From positions 62,001-126,000 of the forward strand of contig NZ_JALHLP010000006.1 in NCBI RefSeq assembly GCF_022844465.1: a stretch of 64,000 bases of DNA, read 5' to 3'. The translations under genes were made by a program, and so were the position numbers. The notes below the pieces were generated by a model. That model saw only the letters and a program-made list of their open reading frames with translations, was not told where the DNA came from and searched no databases. Below, piece by piece: positions 7,831 through 17,045 of the stretch. The stretch comes from Bradyrhizobium sp. (GTDB lineage Bacteria; Pseudomonadota; Alphaproteobacteria; Rhizobiales; Xanthobacteraceae). Positions within the stretch are counted from its first letter, which is position 1, and the number at the start of each line of letters is the position of its first letter.

Positions 7831-8109
7831 ATGACCCTCGCACGCGGCAACATCCGCGGTTATGAATACGACCGCATGGTGCTGCTGTTTTCCATGATGG
7901 ACGACGGCAGGGAAGTGCCGTGCGCCGTCAGCGCCTCGGCGATGGACGAGCTGGAACGCGTGCCGCGGACGCCACCGGAGCAGCGCGAGCAGCAGTTCGC
8001 GCGGTTGCGGGACCGAATCGAGGCTTGCGCTGCGCGCAAGTACCTGGCGCGGGAGTTCGAAGGCAATCCGCCGGGGATCATCGTGCGCGGCATCGACTTC
8101 CGCGCGTGA
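7831..8109 (+). CDS. DUF1488 family protein
   Basis: 92 residues from ATG 7831, with GGGAAGGA upstream. The segment LLFSMMDDGREVPCAVSASA followed by MDEL matches the DUF1488 pattern, where a short strand is followed by a V.C.VS.AL..L helix. The C-terminal part (IEACAARKYLAREFEGNPPG) is also usual. The family is small, cytoplasmic and of unknown function; it occurs widely in proteobacteria. It is the last of the run of small plus-strand genes. Confidence 0.8.
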   Translation: MTLARGNIRGYEYDRMVLLFSMMDDGREVPCAVSASAMDELERVPRTPPEQREQQFARLRDRIEACAARKYLAREFEGNPPGIIVRGIDFRA

Positions 8110-8291
8110 CGCCGCGCGCTTGACGCCGATCGGGCGCTTGGAACCGGCGCCCGGGACCCCATATTGACGCTTACGATGCCGGCTGCCTATTCATGTCGAC
8201 GATTCAAATGGCATTCCGGGGTGCAGTCGCCGAGACGACCGGGATCGCGGTCACGGCTGCCCCATGATCGACCAGAACTCCCGGGCTAAAA

Positions 8292-9566
8292 ATGCTATCC
8301 CTTGAACTTGCGATCGTAACCCTGCTCATCGTTATCAATGGCTTGCTGGCGATGTCGGAATTGGCCGTGGTCTCGTCCCGACCGGCACGACTCCAGGCGA
8401 TGGCCGAGAAGGGGGTCCGCGGCTCAAGGAGAGCGCTCGCCCTTGCCTCGGACCCCGGCAAGTTTCTTTCAACGGTTCAGATCGGCATCACCCTGGTCGG
8501 CGTATTGTCGGGGGCTCTGTCCGGGGCAACCCTTGGCGTGCGACTGGCGGGCTGGCTAGGGCAAACGGGCGTTCCCGGCGGGGTCGCCGAAGCCCTGGGT
8601 GTCGCCGTGGTCGTCACCGTCATCACCTATGCTTCGCTCATCATCGGGGAACTGGTGCCAAAGCAGATTGCCTTGCGCGATCCAGAGTCGGTGGCCGTCA
8701 GGGTCGCGCCGGCGATGGTGTTGCTGGCCAGGGTGTCGTCACCGCTGGTCTGGCTTCTGGATCATTCGGGCAAGGCCATTCTCTGGGCACTGGGCCATCG
8801 CGGCGAAGCCGCGGAAAAGATCAGCGAGGATGAAATCCGCACGCTGGTCGTCGAGGCGGAAAACGCCGGCGTCCTTGAGCCGGGCGAAAAGGAAATGATT
8901 GCCGGCGTCATGCGTCTTGGCGATCTCGCCGTCGGCGCGGTCATGACACCCCGTCACGAGGTCGACAGCATCAACCTGGGCGATGAGCCGGAAGCGATCC
9001 GCAAGGCGTTTACCCGAACCTCTCATTCCCGCCTCCCGGTATTCGACGGCGAGGAGACGCTGGGAATCATCCAGGCCAAGGATGTCCTGGACGTGCTGCT
9101 GACGGGAGGGGCTCCCGACGTTCGCGCCCTAGTGCGGGAAGCGCCCGTCATCCCGGAAAGCGTCGATGCGCGCGATGTCGTCGCTATCCTGAGAGATTCG
9201 CCCGTGCATATGGGGTTGGTTCATGACGAGTACGGAATTTTTCAGGGAGTCGTCACCACTGGAGACATCCTCGAGTCCATCGTCGGCAGCTTTCACGACG
9301 AGCAGGGGCCGGCAGAGCGAGCTTTCACGCAGCGCGATGACGGCTCGTTGCTGATTTCCGGCTGGATGCCCGCGATCGAGTTTGCCGCCCTGATTGGGAT
9401 AGAACTACCGCCCTCGCGTCCCTATCAAACCGCCGCCGGATTCCTGCTCGATCAATTTGGCAGCATTCCCGATGAGGGAGACAGAATCGAAGCCCAGGGC
9501 TGGCGCTTTGAAGTCGTCGATCTCGACGGCAGGCGCATCGACAAGGTGCTGGCGCAGAAGGCGTAG
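8292..9566 (+). CDS. CNNM/CorC-type membrane protein with CBS domains (hemolysin family)
   Basis: 424 residues. The N-terminal DUF21/CNNM membrane domain covers about residues 1-190, with hydrophobic helices and the conserved GELVPKQIALRDPE segment. Two CBS domains (about 200-320) begin at VGAVMTPRHEVDSI and include HMGLVHDEYGIFQGVVTTGD. A C-terminal CorC_HlyC domain (about 340-420) ends in FEVVDLDGRRIDKVL. Members act in Mg/Co ion homeostasis or efflux at the inner membrane, with CBS domains sensing nucleotides. It is a single gene, convergent with the cupredoxin of the metal-efflux operon. The ribosome binding site is weak. Confidence 0.92.
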   Translation: MLSLELAIVTLLIVINGLLAMSELAVVSSRPARLQAMAEKGVRGSRRALALASDPGKFLSTVQIGITLVGVLSGALSGATLGVRLAGWLGQTGVPGGVAEALGVAVVVTVITYASLIIGELVPKQIALRDPESVAVRVAPAMVLLARVSSPLVWLLDHSGKAILWALGHRGEAAEKISEDEIRTLVVEAENAGVLEPGEKEMIAGVMRLGDLAVGAVMTPRHEVDSINLGDEPEAIRKAFTRTSHSRLPVFDGEETLGIIQAKDVLDVLLTGGAPDVRALVREAPVIPESVDARDVVAILRDSPVHMGLVHDEYGIFQGVVTTGDILESIVGSFHDEQGPAERAFTQRDDGSLLISGWMPAIEFAALIGIELPPSRPYQTAAGFLLDQFGSIPDEGDRIEAQGWRFEVVDLDGRRIDKVLAQKA

Positions 9567-9617
9567 CGAGGAACTTCCTCCCGCAGCCGGCGGCGCCGGT
9601 CGCTTCACGACGGCCGA

Positions 9618-10100
9618 TTACTTCACGACGATGGTGCCGACCATGCCCGCCTCCCGATGACCCGGGATCAGGCACGCATATTCGAACTCGCCGGCCTGCG
9701 TGAACTTCCAAAAAAAGTCGCCGGACTTTTTCGGGTCGAGATGTTTCTCGTTGGCGTGACCATGCTCCATCGCGGGATCCTTTTTCATCGCTTCCGCGTG
9801 TTTCAGGTTTTCGGCGGTGGTCCCAAGCACGAATTCATGCTCGAGCTCGCCATTGTTGCGCAGCACGAACCTGATCTGCTCGCCCTTTTTCACCTCGATC
9901 CTTGCCGGAACGTAGATCATCTTGCCGTCTTTTTCCCCCATCGTGACCTGAATCACGCGCGCCGGCTTCTTTGGATTGCCGGGCTCCCCGGTCGAGAAGG
10001 ATTGCTGGCCGTGCCCGGCGTGGCCGGCGTCGGCCCATGCCGGCGAGACGACAAACAAGGCCGCGATCACGGCAAGGCCGGCCTGAAATGGCTGTTTCAT
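9618..10100 (-). CDS. Periplasmic cupredoxin family protein
   Basis: 160 residues with a signal peptide (AVIAALFVVSPAWADAGHAG). The cupredoxin fold carries type-1 copper ligands: His in NGELEHEFVLG, then Cys and His in YACLIPGH and Met in REAGM near the C-terminus. Two His/Met-rich stretches (HAGHGQQS, KHAEAMKKDPAMEHGHANEK) could bind more copper. It is the last gene of the minus-strand RND efflux operon. That supports a copper-handling role in the periplasm. Electron transfer is less likely in this context. Confidence 0.9.
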   Translation of the reverse strand: MKQPFQAGLAVIAALFVVSPAWADAGHAGHGQQSFSTGEPGNPKKPARVIQVTMGEKDGKMIYVPARIEVKKGEQIRFVLRNNGELEHEFVLGTTAENLKHAEAMKKDPAMEHGHANEKHLDPKKSGDFFWKFTQAGEFEYACLIPGHREAGMVGTIVVK

Positions 10101-10145
10101 GCGGGATTCTCCGTTCGGTTTGCGTGTGTGGATATAGGGTGGATG

Positions 10146-10511
10146 TCAGTCAAATCGCGCCGTCGCGGTCTTGCCGTCCGGCATGGTGAGTTGAACCGCG
10201 CCTTTCGGCCGCGGCGGCAGCGGCGTCGCCGCTTCGCCGCTCAGCGCGCCTTTCGCTGATGGGGCGAGCGTGATGCGCTCGGCCTTGCCGTCCAGGCTGA
10301 AAATGGCGACGCCCTTGAAACCCTTGAGGTCGACGGCCTTGTCGCCTTCACCGAGCAGGAAGACCTCAACCGCCTTGCCGGTGGCGACCAGTTCGGCGTG
10401 GTAGGGACCGGCATCGACCAGACGCCCGCCATGCGGACCTTTGGCCTCGTGCGCGGAGACGGGCAGCGCTGCCAGGACGGCGATGCCGAGTGCGAGAAAT
10501 GCGGATTTCAT
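10146..10511 (-). CDS. Small periplasmic protein of the metal-efflux operon
   Basis: 121 residues with a signal peptide (ALGIAVLAALPVSAHEAKG). The mature part begins with a short HEAKGPHGG segment, followed by a beta-rich domain with GPYHAELVATGKAVEVFLLG. It resembles a single small domain often found next to CzcA/CusA pumps. A role in periplasmic metal binding is inferred from context and the two His residues near the start. The ribosome binding site AAGGATATC resembles that of the adaptor gene in the same operon. Confidence 0.7.
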   Translation of the reverse strand: MKSAFLALGIAVLAALPVSAHEAKGPHGGRLVDAGPYHAELVATGKAVEVFLLGEGDKAVDLKGFKGVAIFSLDGKAERITLAPSAKGALSGEAATPLPPRPKGAVQLTMPDGKTATARFD

Positions 10512-10538
10512 GCGTGATATCCTTCTTTGGTCGAGCGA

Positions 10539-13500
10539 TCAATACGAGGGTGAAACGGCGTGATCGTGGCGGCGTTCCCCGTTCTGCCGCTGCATCAGCC
10601 GCATCAGCGGCCGCCGGCCGAACATCAGGAACAACACCGGGGTAATCAAGGCATCGAGCAGCGTCGCGCTGACCAGCCCGCCGAAGATCGTCACCGCGAC
10701 CGGGTGCAAGATTTCCTTGCCCGGCTCGTCGACCGCGACCAGCAGCGGCAACAGCGCAAGCCCCGCGGCCAGCGCCGTCATCAGCACCGGCGTCATCCGC
10801 TCCAGGCTGCCGCGAATGACAAGGCCGGGTCCGAATTCGACCCGCTCGTGCAGGGCGAGGTTGATGTAGTGGCTGATCTTGAGGATGCCATTGCGGGTGG
10901 CTATCCCTGTCAGGGTGATGAAGCCGACCATGCTCGCCACCGATAGCGGCTGGCCAGTCAGCGCTAGCGCCGCGACCGACCCGATCAGCGCCAGCGGCAC
11001 CCCGCCCATGATGATCAGCGCCAGCACCCCGGAGTGGTAGCGGCTGTAGAGAATCCCGAAAATCAACGCCAGCGAGATCAGCGAGAGCACGCCGATGGTC
11101 CGGCTCGCCTCCTCCTGGGCCTGGAAGGTGCCTTCGAGGCTCGCGGATACGCCCTGCGGCAGCTTCGTCGCCGCCACCTCGGCGCGAATGCGGCGCACGA
11201 TCTCCGCCATGTCGGTCTTGCCGTCGGAATTCGCGAGCACGACGATGCGCCGGCGGCCGTTCTCCCGCAATATCTGGTTCGGACCGTCGGTTTCCTTCAC
11301 GTCCGCGATCTGACGCGCCGGTATCCAGCCCGACGGAGTCTTGATCAGGAGATCGCCGAGTTTCTCGGTGGTGCGCAGCCGGTCGGGCAGCCGCATCACG
11401 ACGTCAAAGCGCTGGTAGCCATCGACCACGCGCGAGACCACGCGCCCGCTGGAGAGCCGCGCCAGTTGTTCGGTCACCGCGCCCGGCTGCACGCCGTACA
11501 GCGCCGCCCGCGTGTAGTCGACGCGGATCTCGAGCTGGGGAATGCGTACCTGCTTTTCGACCTGGAGGTCCCGGATGCCCTCGATCCCCGCCAGCCGCAG
11601 CCGCAAGTCTTCAGCGCTGTTTCGCAGCGTGTCGAGATCCTCGCCGAACAGCTTCAGCGCGATCTCGGCACGCACGCCGGACAGAAGATGATCCAGCCGA
11701 TGCGATATCGGCTGCCCGATATTGATCGAGAGCGGCAGCACCGAAAGCTGCGAGCGGATGTCGGCGACGATTTCGGATTTTGGCCGGCTCGAAGGCCGGA
11801 GATCGACGTCGATTTCGGACGAATGGACGCCTTCGGCATGCTCGTCCAGTTCCGCGCGCCCGGTTCGCCGTCCGACGCTGACCACCTCAGGCACGTCAAG
11901 CAACAGGCGCTCGGCGATCGAGCCGACCCGGTTGGATTCCGAAAGCGAAACGCCGGGATTGAAGGCGAGGTTGATGGTGAAAGTGCCCTCGTTGAACGCC
12001 GGCAGGAAGGCGCGCTTCAGGGTGAAGGCGCCGGCGCCGGCGCCCAGCACCGCCAGCGCGGTCACGCCGAGCAGCCATCCCTTGCGGGCAAACGCGAAGT
12101 CGAGCGCCGCGCGGTTGGCGGATTTGAGCTTGCGGACCAGCCAGCTTTCCTGCGCAGCAAGCCGTTTCATTCGCGGCAGCAGGTAATAGGCCATGACCGG
12201 CGTCAGCGTGATCGAAACCAGCAGGCTCGCCATAATCGAGATCATGTATGCATAGCCGAGCGGGGCGAACAGCCGGCCCTCGATCCCCGAAAGCGCGAAC
12301 AACGGCACGAACACCAGCACGATGATCATGGTGGCGTAAACGATCCCCGATCGCACCTCGTTCGAGGCCGACACCACCACCTCGAACACCGAGCGCGGAT
12401 TGCCCTGCTCCCTGTTCTCGCGCAGCCGCCGGAAGATGTTCTCGACATCGACGACGGAGTCGTCGACGAGTTCGCCAATCGCGATCGCAATGCCGCCGAG
12501 CGTCATGGTGTTGATCGACAGGCCGAGCAGCTTGAAAATGATCGCCGTCACCAGGATGGAAACCGGGATCGCCGTCAGCGAGATCGCCGTCGTGCGCCAG
12601 TTGAGCAGGAACGCGAACAGGATGACGGCGACCACCAGCGCGGCTTCAAGCAGCACCCGTTCGACGTTACGAATCGAGTTTTCAATGAAGGTCGCCTGCC
12701 TGAATATGATCTCGTCGGCCTTCACGCCGGACGGCAGGGCCGGCGCCAGTTCCTCGAGCGCCTGCGTGATCTGCCGGGTCAGCCGCACCGTATCGACATT
12801 GGGCTGCTTCTCCACCGAGATGATCACGGCGGACCTGCTCATGTAGCCGGCATCGCCGCGCTTGACTTTGGGCGCGAACTCGACGTCCGCCACCTGCCGC
12901 AGCAGCACCGGACGGCCCTCGATAGTGGTGACGACGATGTTGCGCAGGTCTTCGAGACTCGTGGTGCGGCCGATGTTGCGAATGAGATATTCGCGGGCAT
13001 TCTGGTCGGTGAACCCGCCGCCGGTGTTGGTGCCGAACTGCGCCAGCGCCTGCTCCATTTGTTCGTAACTGACGCCCAGCGCCCGCAGGGCGGAGGGAAG
13101 CGGCGCGACCCGGTACTGCCGGACCTCGCCGCCCATCGGGATCACCTGCGCGACGCCAGGCACGGCCAGCAACCGCGGCCGGATGGTGAAGTCGGCGATC
13201 TCGCGCACCTCCATCGGCGAAGCGGTGCCCGGCGTCACGGCGATCAGCAGGATCTGGCCCATGATCGAATTGATCGGACCGATCTGCGGGGTGACGTTGG
13301 GCGGCAGCTGGCTCTGGGCCTGGGCAAGGCGCTCGACGACGAGCTGGCGGTTGCGAAAAATGTCCGTCCCCCAATCGAACTCGACATACACGATCGAAAG
13401 CCCGATGCCCGAAACCGAGCGCACACGGCTGACGCCGGGGACGCCGTTCATCCGGGTCTCGATCGGGAAGGTGACGAGCTGCTCGACTTCGGGCGGCGCG

Positions 13501-13667
13501 TAGCCTTCCGACTCCGTCATGATCGTCACCGTCGGACGGTTGAGGTCCGGGAACACATCGACGGGGAGCTGGCGCGCGGTATAGGCGCCGAGCAGAATGA
13601 GGATTGCCGCCATCGCGAGCACGAGCAGGCGGTTGCGAAGCGAGGCGCTGACCAGGAACGTGAACAT
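10539..13667 (-). CDS. Heavy-metal efflux RND pump, inner-membrane subunit (CzcA/CusA family)
   Basis: 1042 residues, the usual length. The first transmembrane helix is followed by the periplasmic pore domain (FPDLNRPTVTIMTESEGYAP). Central helices include FAFLLNWRTTAISLTAIPVS. The TM4 motif AIAIGELVDDSVVDVENIF contains the acidic proton-relay residues. This motif matches neither the Zn/Co/Cd CzcA consensus (VDGAVVMVEN) nor the monovalent Cu/Ag type, so the metal is not settled. It is the pump component. The adaptor lies 11 bases upstream and the cupredoxin lies downstream. An outer-membrane channel gene is absent from the window. Confidence 0.95.
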   Translation of the reverse strand: MFTFLVSASLRNRLLVLAMAAILILLGAYTARQLPVDVFPDLNRPTVTIMTESEGYAPPEVEQLVTFPIETRMNGVPGVSRVRSVSGIGLSIVYVEFDWGTDIFRNRQLVVERLAQAQSQLPPNVTPQIGPINSIMGQILLIAVTPGTASPMEVREIADFTIRPRLLAVPGVAQVIPMGGEVRQYRVAPLPSALRALGVSYEQMEQALAQFGTNTGGGFTDQNAREYLIRNIGRTTSLEDLRNIVVTTIEGRPVLLRQVADVEFAPKVKRGDAGYMSRSAVIISVEKQPNVDTVRLTRQITQALEELAPALPSGVKADEIIFRQATFIENSIRNVERVLLEAALVVAVILFAFLLNWRTTAISLTAIPVSILVTAIIFKLLGLSINTMTLGGIAIAIGELVDDSVVDVENIFRRLRENREQGNPRSVFEVVVSASNEVRSGIVYATMIIVLVFVPLFALSGIEGRLFAPLGYAYMISIMASLLVSITLTPVMAYYLLPRMKRLAAQESWLVRKLKSANRAALDFAFARKGWLLGVTALAVLGAGAGAFTLKRAFLPAFNEGTFTINLAFNPGVSLSESNRVGSIAERLLLDVPEVVSVGRRTGRAELDEHAEGVHSSEIDVDLRPSSRPKSEIVADIRSQLSVLPLSINIGQPISHRLDHLLSGVRAEIALKLFGEDLDTLRNSAEDLRLRLAGIEGIRDLQVEKQVRIPQLEIRVDYTRAALYGVQPGAVTEQLARLSSGRVVSRVVDGYQRFDVVMRLPDRLRTTEKLGDLLIKTPSGWIPARQIADVKETDGPNQILRENGRRRIVVLANSDGKTDMAEIVRRIRAEVAATKLPQGVSASLEGTFQAQEEASRTIGVLSLISLALIFGILYSRYHSGVLALIIMGGVPLALIGSVAALALTGQPLSVASMVGFITLTGIATRNGILKISHYINLALHERVEFGPGLVIRGSLERMTPVLMTALAAGLALLPLLVAVDEPGKEILHPVAVTIFGGLVSATLLDALITPVLFLMFGRRPLMRLMQRQNGERRHDHAVSPSY

Positions 13668-13678
13668 GGATGGCTACC

Positions 13679-15346
13679 TCACCGCACGTGATCGAGGAGA
13701 TCGGCGCCCTGCGACACGATCCGTTTGCCGGGATCGATGCCGGACACGATCAGCACGCGGTCGCCGTCGAGCGGTTCGATTCGCACGCTCCTGGCCACGA
13801 ACCGCTCGGGCGCAACGTGTTCGTAGACGAAATCCTGGCCGTTCGAGCCGCGGACGATGCTGGTGCGCGGCACCGCAAGCCCCTCCTTGGCCTCGTCGGT
13901 GGCGACGAGCACGGTCAGGAACTGGCCGGCGCGAAGTCCGGCGGTATCGCCGGTGACGGAAAAATGCACCGGCACCGACTGGCTGCGATCGGCAAAGCCC
14001 GCGCCCTGATAGGCGAGATCGAAGCTCCTGCCCTGCGATGTCCGCGCCCGCGCGCCCACCGTCGGCTCGACACTCTCGAAGCTGAGCGCCTCGACCCACA
14101 GCCGCGCGGGATCGATGATGTTGAACACGACCGAACTTGGCTGCACGATCTGCCCCGCCACCGGCGTTCCTTCCGCGACCACGCCCGCAACCGGCGCGAT
14201 CAGCGCCTCCGGTTCGCGACGCGACCGCTCGATCGACGCGCGCCGCTCACGCAGGCCTTCCAGCTCGAGCCTTGTGTCGTCGAGCTGGGTCCGGGATATC
14301 GCGCCCGACGGCGCGAGCTGCTCGTAGCGCGCGAACCTGCGTTCGACGATCGATATCTGCTGGTCGAGTTCGCCCTGGCGCTGGCGCATGTCTGACATGT
14401 CGATCGCCTGGATCGGCGGGGTGACATGGCCAACGATGTCGCCGGCCTTGACCCGGGTGCCCAGCCTCGGAAAGCCGCCCGGCGGCGCGGAAAGCCGGCC
14501 GCCGACCGCCGATTGCACATAGCCGCTGGCATTGGGGTCGGGAATGATCCGCCCCGGGAGCTCGGTGACCTTGCGATGCCCGGCGCGCTCGGTGACCAGC
14601 GTCCGCAGCGCAAAGATCCGCTGCACGGACTTCGGCGTGAACACCGTGCCGTCCGGGAGCCGCTGCGCGCGCTCGCCGGAAACCGCGCCGATCGCAAGCT
14701 CGGCTTTGTCCTGCTCGTGGTTGTGACCTTCGTGGGCGCCCGCAGGGCGGGCGACTACAAGCAAAGCGAACATGGCGACAAGCGCGATCCCGCGTCGGCC
14801 GACGCGCATCGTGATCGCGGCGATCAGAGCGCCGGCGAGAGCGCCTCCGGCGACGAGAAGAATTGCGCGCCAGGCCCCGGCGCCGCCAACCGCGTTGTTT
14901 TGCGCCGCCTGCTGCGCTGGTGAAGACGGAATCTCGATGGCAAGCGGGAGGATATCGGTGGTGCCGCGCGCCGTGACCGTGAAAATGAGATCGACGCGCC
15001 CGCCCTTGCCGAGCCAGGGCGCCGCAATCCGGTAAGTGCCGTCGGGGGCTGGAGCCGCCGTGACGGCGCCGGCGGGGGTTTCGACCTCGATGGTTGCATC
15101 GATCACCGGCTCGTTGGTCGCGAAACGGTCGAGGTAGATTTCCAGGGTTTCGCCGCGCCCGAGCGCCACGATCTCGAATTCGTTCGAGACGGCTTCGCCG
15201 CGCGGCAAGGCGCCGGGCGAAGCAAGGGCTTGCGGCTCCTGATCGCCATGGTCATGGCCCTCATGCGCGGAAACAGGTGCGATCATCCCGCACAGAAGCG
15301 CGGTCACCGCGAGGGCGCGCAGGGCGGGCCCGAAATGGCAGAACAT
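13679..15346 (-). CDS. RND efflux periplasmic adaptor with long His-rich N-terminal extension
   Basis: 555 residues from ATG 15346, with AAGGA upstream; a GTG at 15361 is possible. The C-terminal 370 residues are a membrane-fusion protein: the barrel-sandwich half GGRLSAPPGGFPRLGTRVKA, a hairpin with two heptad-rich helices (QRQGELDQQISIVERRFARY), and the second lipoyl half IAPVAGVVAEGTPVAGQIVQ. The first 190 residues are unusual. They comprise a signal peptide, the His-rich HEGHDHGD, an Ig-like domain, a transmembrane segment and a second HEGHNHEQD. Length is about 150 residues above the common CzcB form. The extension may bind metal. Confidence 0.92.
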   Translation of the reverse strand: MFCHFGPALRALAVTALLCGMIAPVSAHEGHDHGDQEPQALASPGALPRGEAVSNEFEIVALGRGETLEIYLDRFATNEPVIDATIEVETPAGAVTAAPAPDGTYRIAAPWLGKGGRVDLIFTVTARGTTDILPLAIEIPSSPAQQAAQNNAVGGAGAWRAILLVAGGALAGALIAAITMRVGRRGIALVAMFALLVVARPAGAHEGHNHEQDKAELAIGAVSGERAQRLPDGTVFTPKSVQRIFALRTLVTERAGHRKVTELPGRIIPDPNASGYVQSAVGGRLSAPPGGFPRLGTRVKAGDIVGHVTPPIQAIDMSDMRQRQGELDQQISIVERRFARYEQLAPSGAISRTQLDDTRLELEGLRERRASIERSRREPEALIAPVAGVVAEGTPVAGQIVQPSSVVFNIIDPARLWVEALSFESVEPTVGARARTSQGRSFDLAYQGAGFADRSQSVPVHFSVTGDTAGLRAGQFLTVLVATDEAKEGLAVPRTSIVRGSNGQDFVYEHVAPERFVARSVRIEPLDGDRVLIVSGIDPGKRIVSQGADLLDHVR

Positions 15347-15436
15347 GTCGATATCCTTCACTCTGAGTGGTCGTCATCCCCGATGCCGCGCACGCCGCCG
15401 GCGGCGGCCGCGCAAGCCTCAAGGGATCGCGTGGAT

Positions 15437-15859
15437 TCAGGTGAGGGCTTTGGGAGGACGACTGAGACAGTCAGGTTCGCGGCTTGCGGCTGTCCGCGAT
15501 GCCGGAAGCGAGATGCGCATCACCCTGCCGGCCAGCGGCAGCAGTTCGGCGAAACCCGGCAAGCCTGCCACGCAGCATGCGGCGCAGGCGGAAATACAGC
15601 AGCCGGTTACACAGTTCCGGTCCAGCGATGCTGGCCCGGCGCTCTGCCCGAATGACGCGCTTTCCAGCGAAGCGGGCGGTAGCGCCATCGATTCGGGTTG
15701 TACCACCGCGATGTGTTGTCCCCCGGCGACCGCCGCGGGTCCGTGTGCTGCATCGTGATGGGCGTGGCCGCCATGGGCCCGGGCAATCGACGGCGCGACT
15801 GAAAGCGCGATCAGGACGACCGCCGCTACCAAGTTTCGCAAAATCTGCGCCTTGACCAT
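15437..15859 (-). CDS. His- and Cys-rich secreted hypothetical protein
   Basis: 140 residues from ATG 15859; the adjacent ATG at 15862 is equivalent. It has a signal peptide (VAAVVLIALSVAPSIARA), a His-rich start of the mature part (HGGHAHHDAAHG), and a Cys cluster NCVTGCCISACAACCVAGLP. The C-terminal part has no recognised fold. It lies 90 bases upstream of the RND adaptor gene, in the same direction, and may be the first gene of the operon. Metal binding or sensing in the periplasm is inferred from composition and context. Confidence 0.7.
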   Translation of the reverse strand: MVKAQILRNLVAAVVLIALSVAPSIARAHGGHAHHDAAHGPAAVAGGQHIAVVQPESMALPPASLESASFGQSAGPASLDRNCVTGCCISACAACCVAGLPGFAELLPLAGRVMRISLPASRTAASREPDCLSRPPKALT

Positions 15860-15983
15860 CATTGTCCCATTTAACACGGCCGCCCGGGAACTACATGTCG
15901 TTCGGAAACCGGAAAATCAAGGGGCCCGCCACCTCGGGGGTCAGGAATGCACCGATATCGTTACCAAACCTCAGAAAAACTCA

Positions 15984-16604
15984 ATGAGCGACGTGAGCCG
16001 GCAAGCCCATTGGGAGAATGTCTACCATACCAAGCGCGAAAACGAAGTGAGCTGGTATCAGGACAGTCCGGCTCCCTCGCTCGACCTCATCGCGCTTGCC
16101 GGGCTGCCCCGCAGCGCCGAGATCATCGATATCGGCGGCGGCGCCTCGCGGCTGGTCGATAGTTTGTTGGCAAAAGGGTTTGAACACATCACCGTGCTCG
16201 ATCTTTCGGACGCGGCGCTGAACGCGGCCAGAACGCGTCTTGGTGCAAAGGCGGCGGCCGTCCGCTGGGAAGTCGCCGACGTCACCACATGGGAGCCATC
16301 GCGGACCTACGATCTCTGGCACGATCGCGCCGCCTTTCATTTCCTGACCGAGCGGACCGACCAATCCGCGTATGTCGAGCGGCTGAAGAAGGCCTTGAAG
16401 CCCGGCGGCTGGGCCATCATCGGCACCTTTGCGCTGGATGGCCCGGAGCGGTGCAGCGGCTTGCCGATCGTGCGGTACGACGCGGCGGCGCTGGCAGCGG
16501 TCCTCGGACCGGATTTCAGGGTGGTCGATACCCGGAAGCATGACCACGCCACACCCCGGGGAGCCGTGCAGCGGTTCCAGTTCACGACGTTTCGGCGCAA
16601 CTGA
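15984..16604 (+). CDS. Class I SAM-dependent methyltransferase
   Basis: 206 residues from ATG 15984 (MSDVSRQAHWENVYHTK); upstream codons in frame look like leader. Motif I is IIDIGGGASRLVD. The acidic residue at the end of strand 2 is in ITVLDLSDAAL, and motif post-I/II is AAAVRWEVADVTTWEP with a conserved WHDRAAFHFL. This pattern is typical of small methyltransferases related to the thiopurine or thiol methyltransferase-like group, which often have the W...E.SWYQ start. Substrate unknown. It is divergent from the metal operon. Confidence 0.85.
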   Translation: MSDVSRQAHWENVYHTKRENEVSWYQDSPAPSLDLIALAGLPRSAEIIDIGGGASRLVDSLLAKGFEHITVLDLSDAALNAARTRLGAKAAAVRWEVADVTTWEPSRTYDLWHDRAAFHFLTERTDQSAYVERLKKALKPGGWAIIGTFALDGPERCSGLPIVRYDAAALAAVLGPDFRVVDTRKHDHATPRGAVQRFQFTTFRRN

Positions 16605-16971
16605 AGCCGGCGCTCGCTGAGATCGAAGCTAGCCGAGGTGAGCCAGAGGGTTCGAGAAAAGGCAGCAAGCCCGAGGCGCTGCGCGCGCTTGTCGATGTCT
16701 GCGAGGCAAAGCGACGGCCATGAGATTGTTCGATGCTGCCGACGTACTCTACTACACTACGCCATCGACGGGCGAACATGCCCGGGGCGAGCCGGCAGAA
16801 CTGCTGGGGCGCGCGGCCGGGCGCCTGGTGCTCACGGTCGAGATGATCCACAAGATCGGCGCGGCGTGGAAAACTCCGGGCGATCCTCTTGCCCCTCGCT
16901 AAGGGATCGCGCGCTTGGCGACGTGAACAGCGGAGCGGGCCTCAAACAACGTATTCTGGCGTATTGATTGG
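16605..16971 (+). other. 366-base gap with a weak 60-codon frame, no clear gene
   Basis: The best coding candidate is 16720-16902 (60 residues, starts MRLFDAADVLYYTTPSTGEH). An upstream open stretch ending KPEALRALVDVCEAKRRP stops at 16723, overlapping its ATG as ATGA. Both look protein-like but match nothing I recognise, and the first part has no start codon. They could be remnants of a degraded gene beside the tRNA. Nothing else is visible. Confidence 0.25.
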
Positions 16972-17045
16972 CGCGCCCGAAGAGATTCGAACTCCTGACC
17001 CCCAGATTCGTAGTCTGGTGCTCTATCCAGCTGAGCTACGGGCGC
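16972..17045 (-). tRNA. tRNA-Arg (anticodon ACG)
   Basis: Minus-strand cloverleaf. The acceptor stem GCGCCCG/CGGGCGC spans 17039-17045 with 16973-16979, with discriminator G at 16972. The D-arm is GCTCAGCTGGATAGAGC, the anticodon stem-loop is CCAGACTACGAATCTGG with anticodon ACG, and the T-arm is GTTCGAATC. CCA is not encoded in the DNA. It is 74 bases long without CCA. The ACG anticodon would be edited to ICG to read CGU/CGC/CGA. There are no flanking tRNA genes. Confidence 0.97.

Noticed and set aside
8110..8291. 24-codon frame before the CNNM gene
   Set aside because: No ribosome binding site and no protein-like pattern.
11034..13691. 885-codon plus-strand frame opposite the RND pump
   Set aside because: High-GC antisense shadow: Arg/His/Asp-rich, with no domain and no ribosome binding site.
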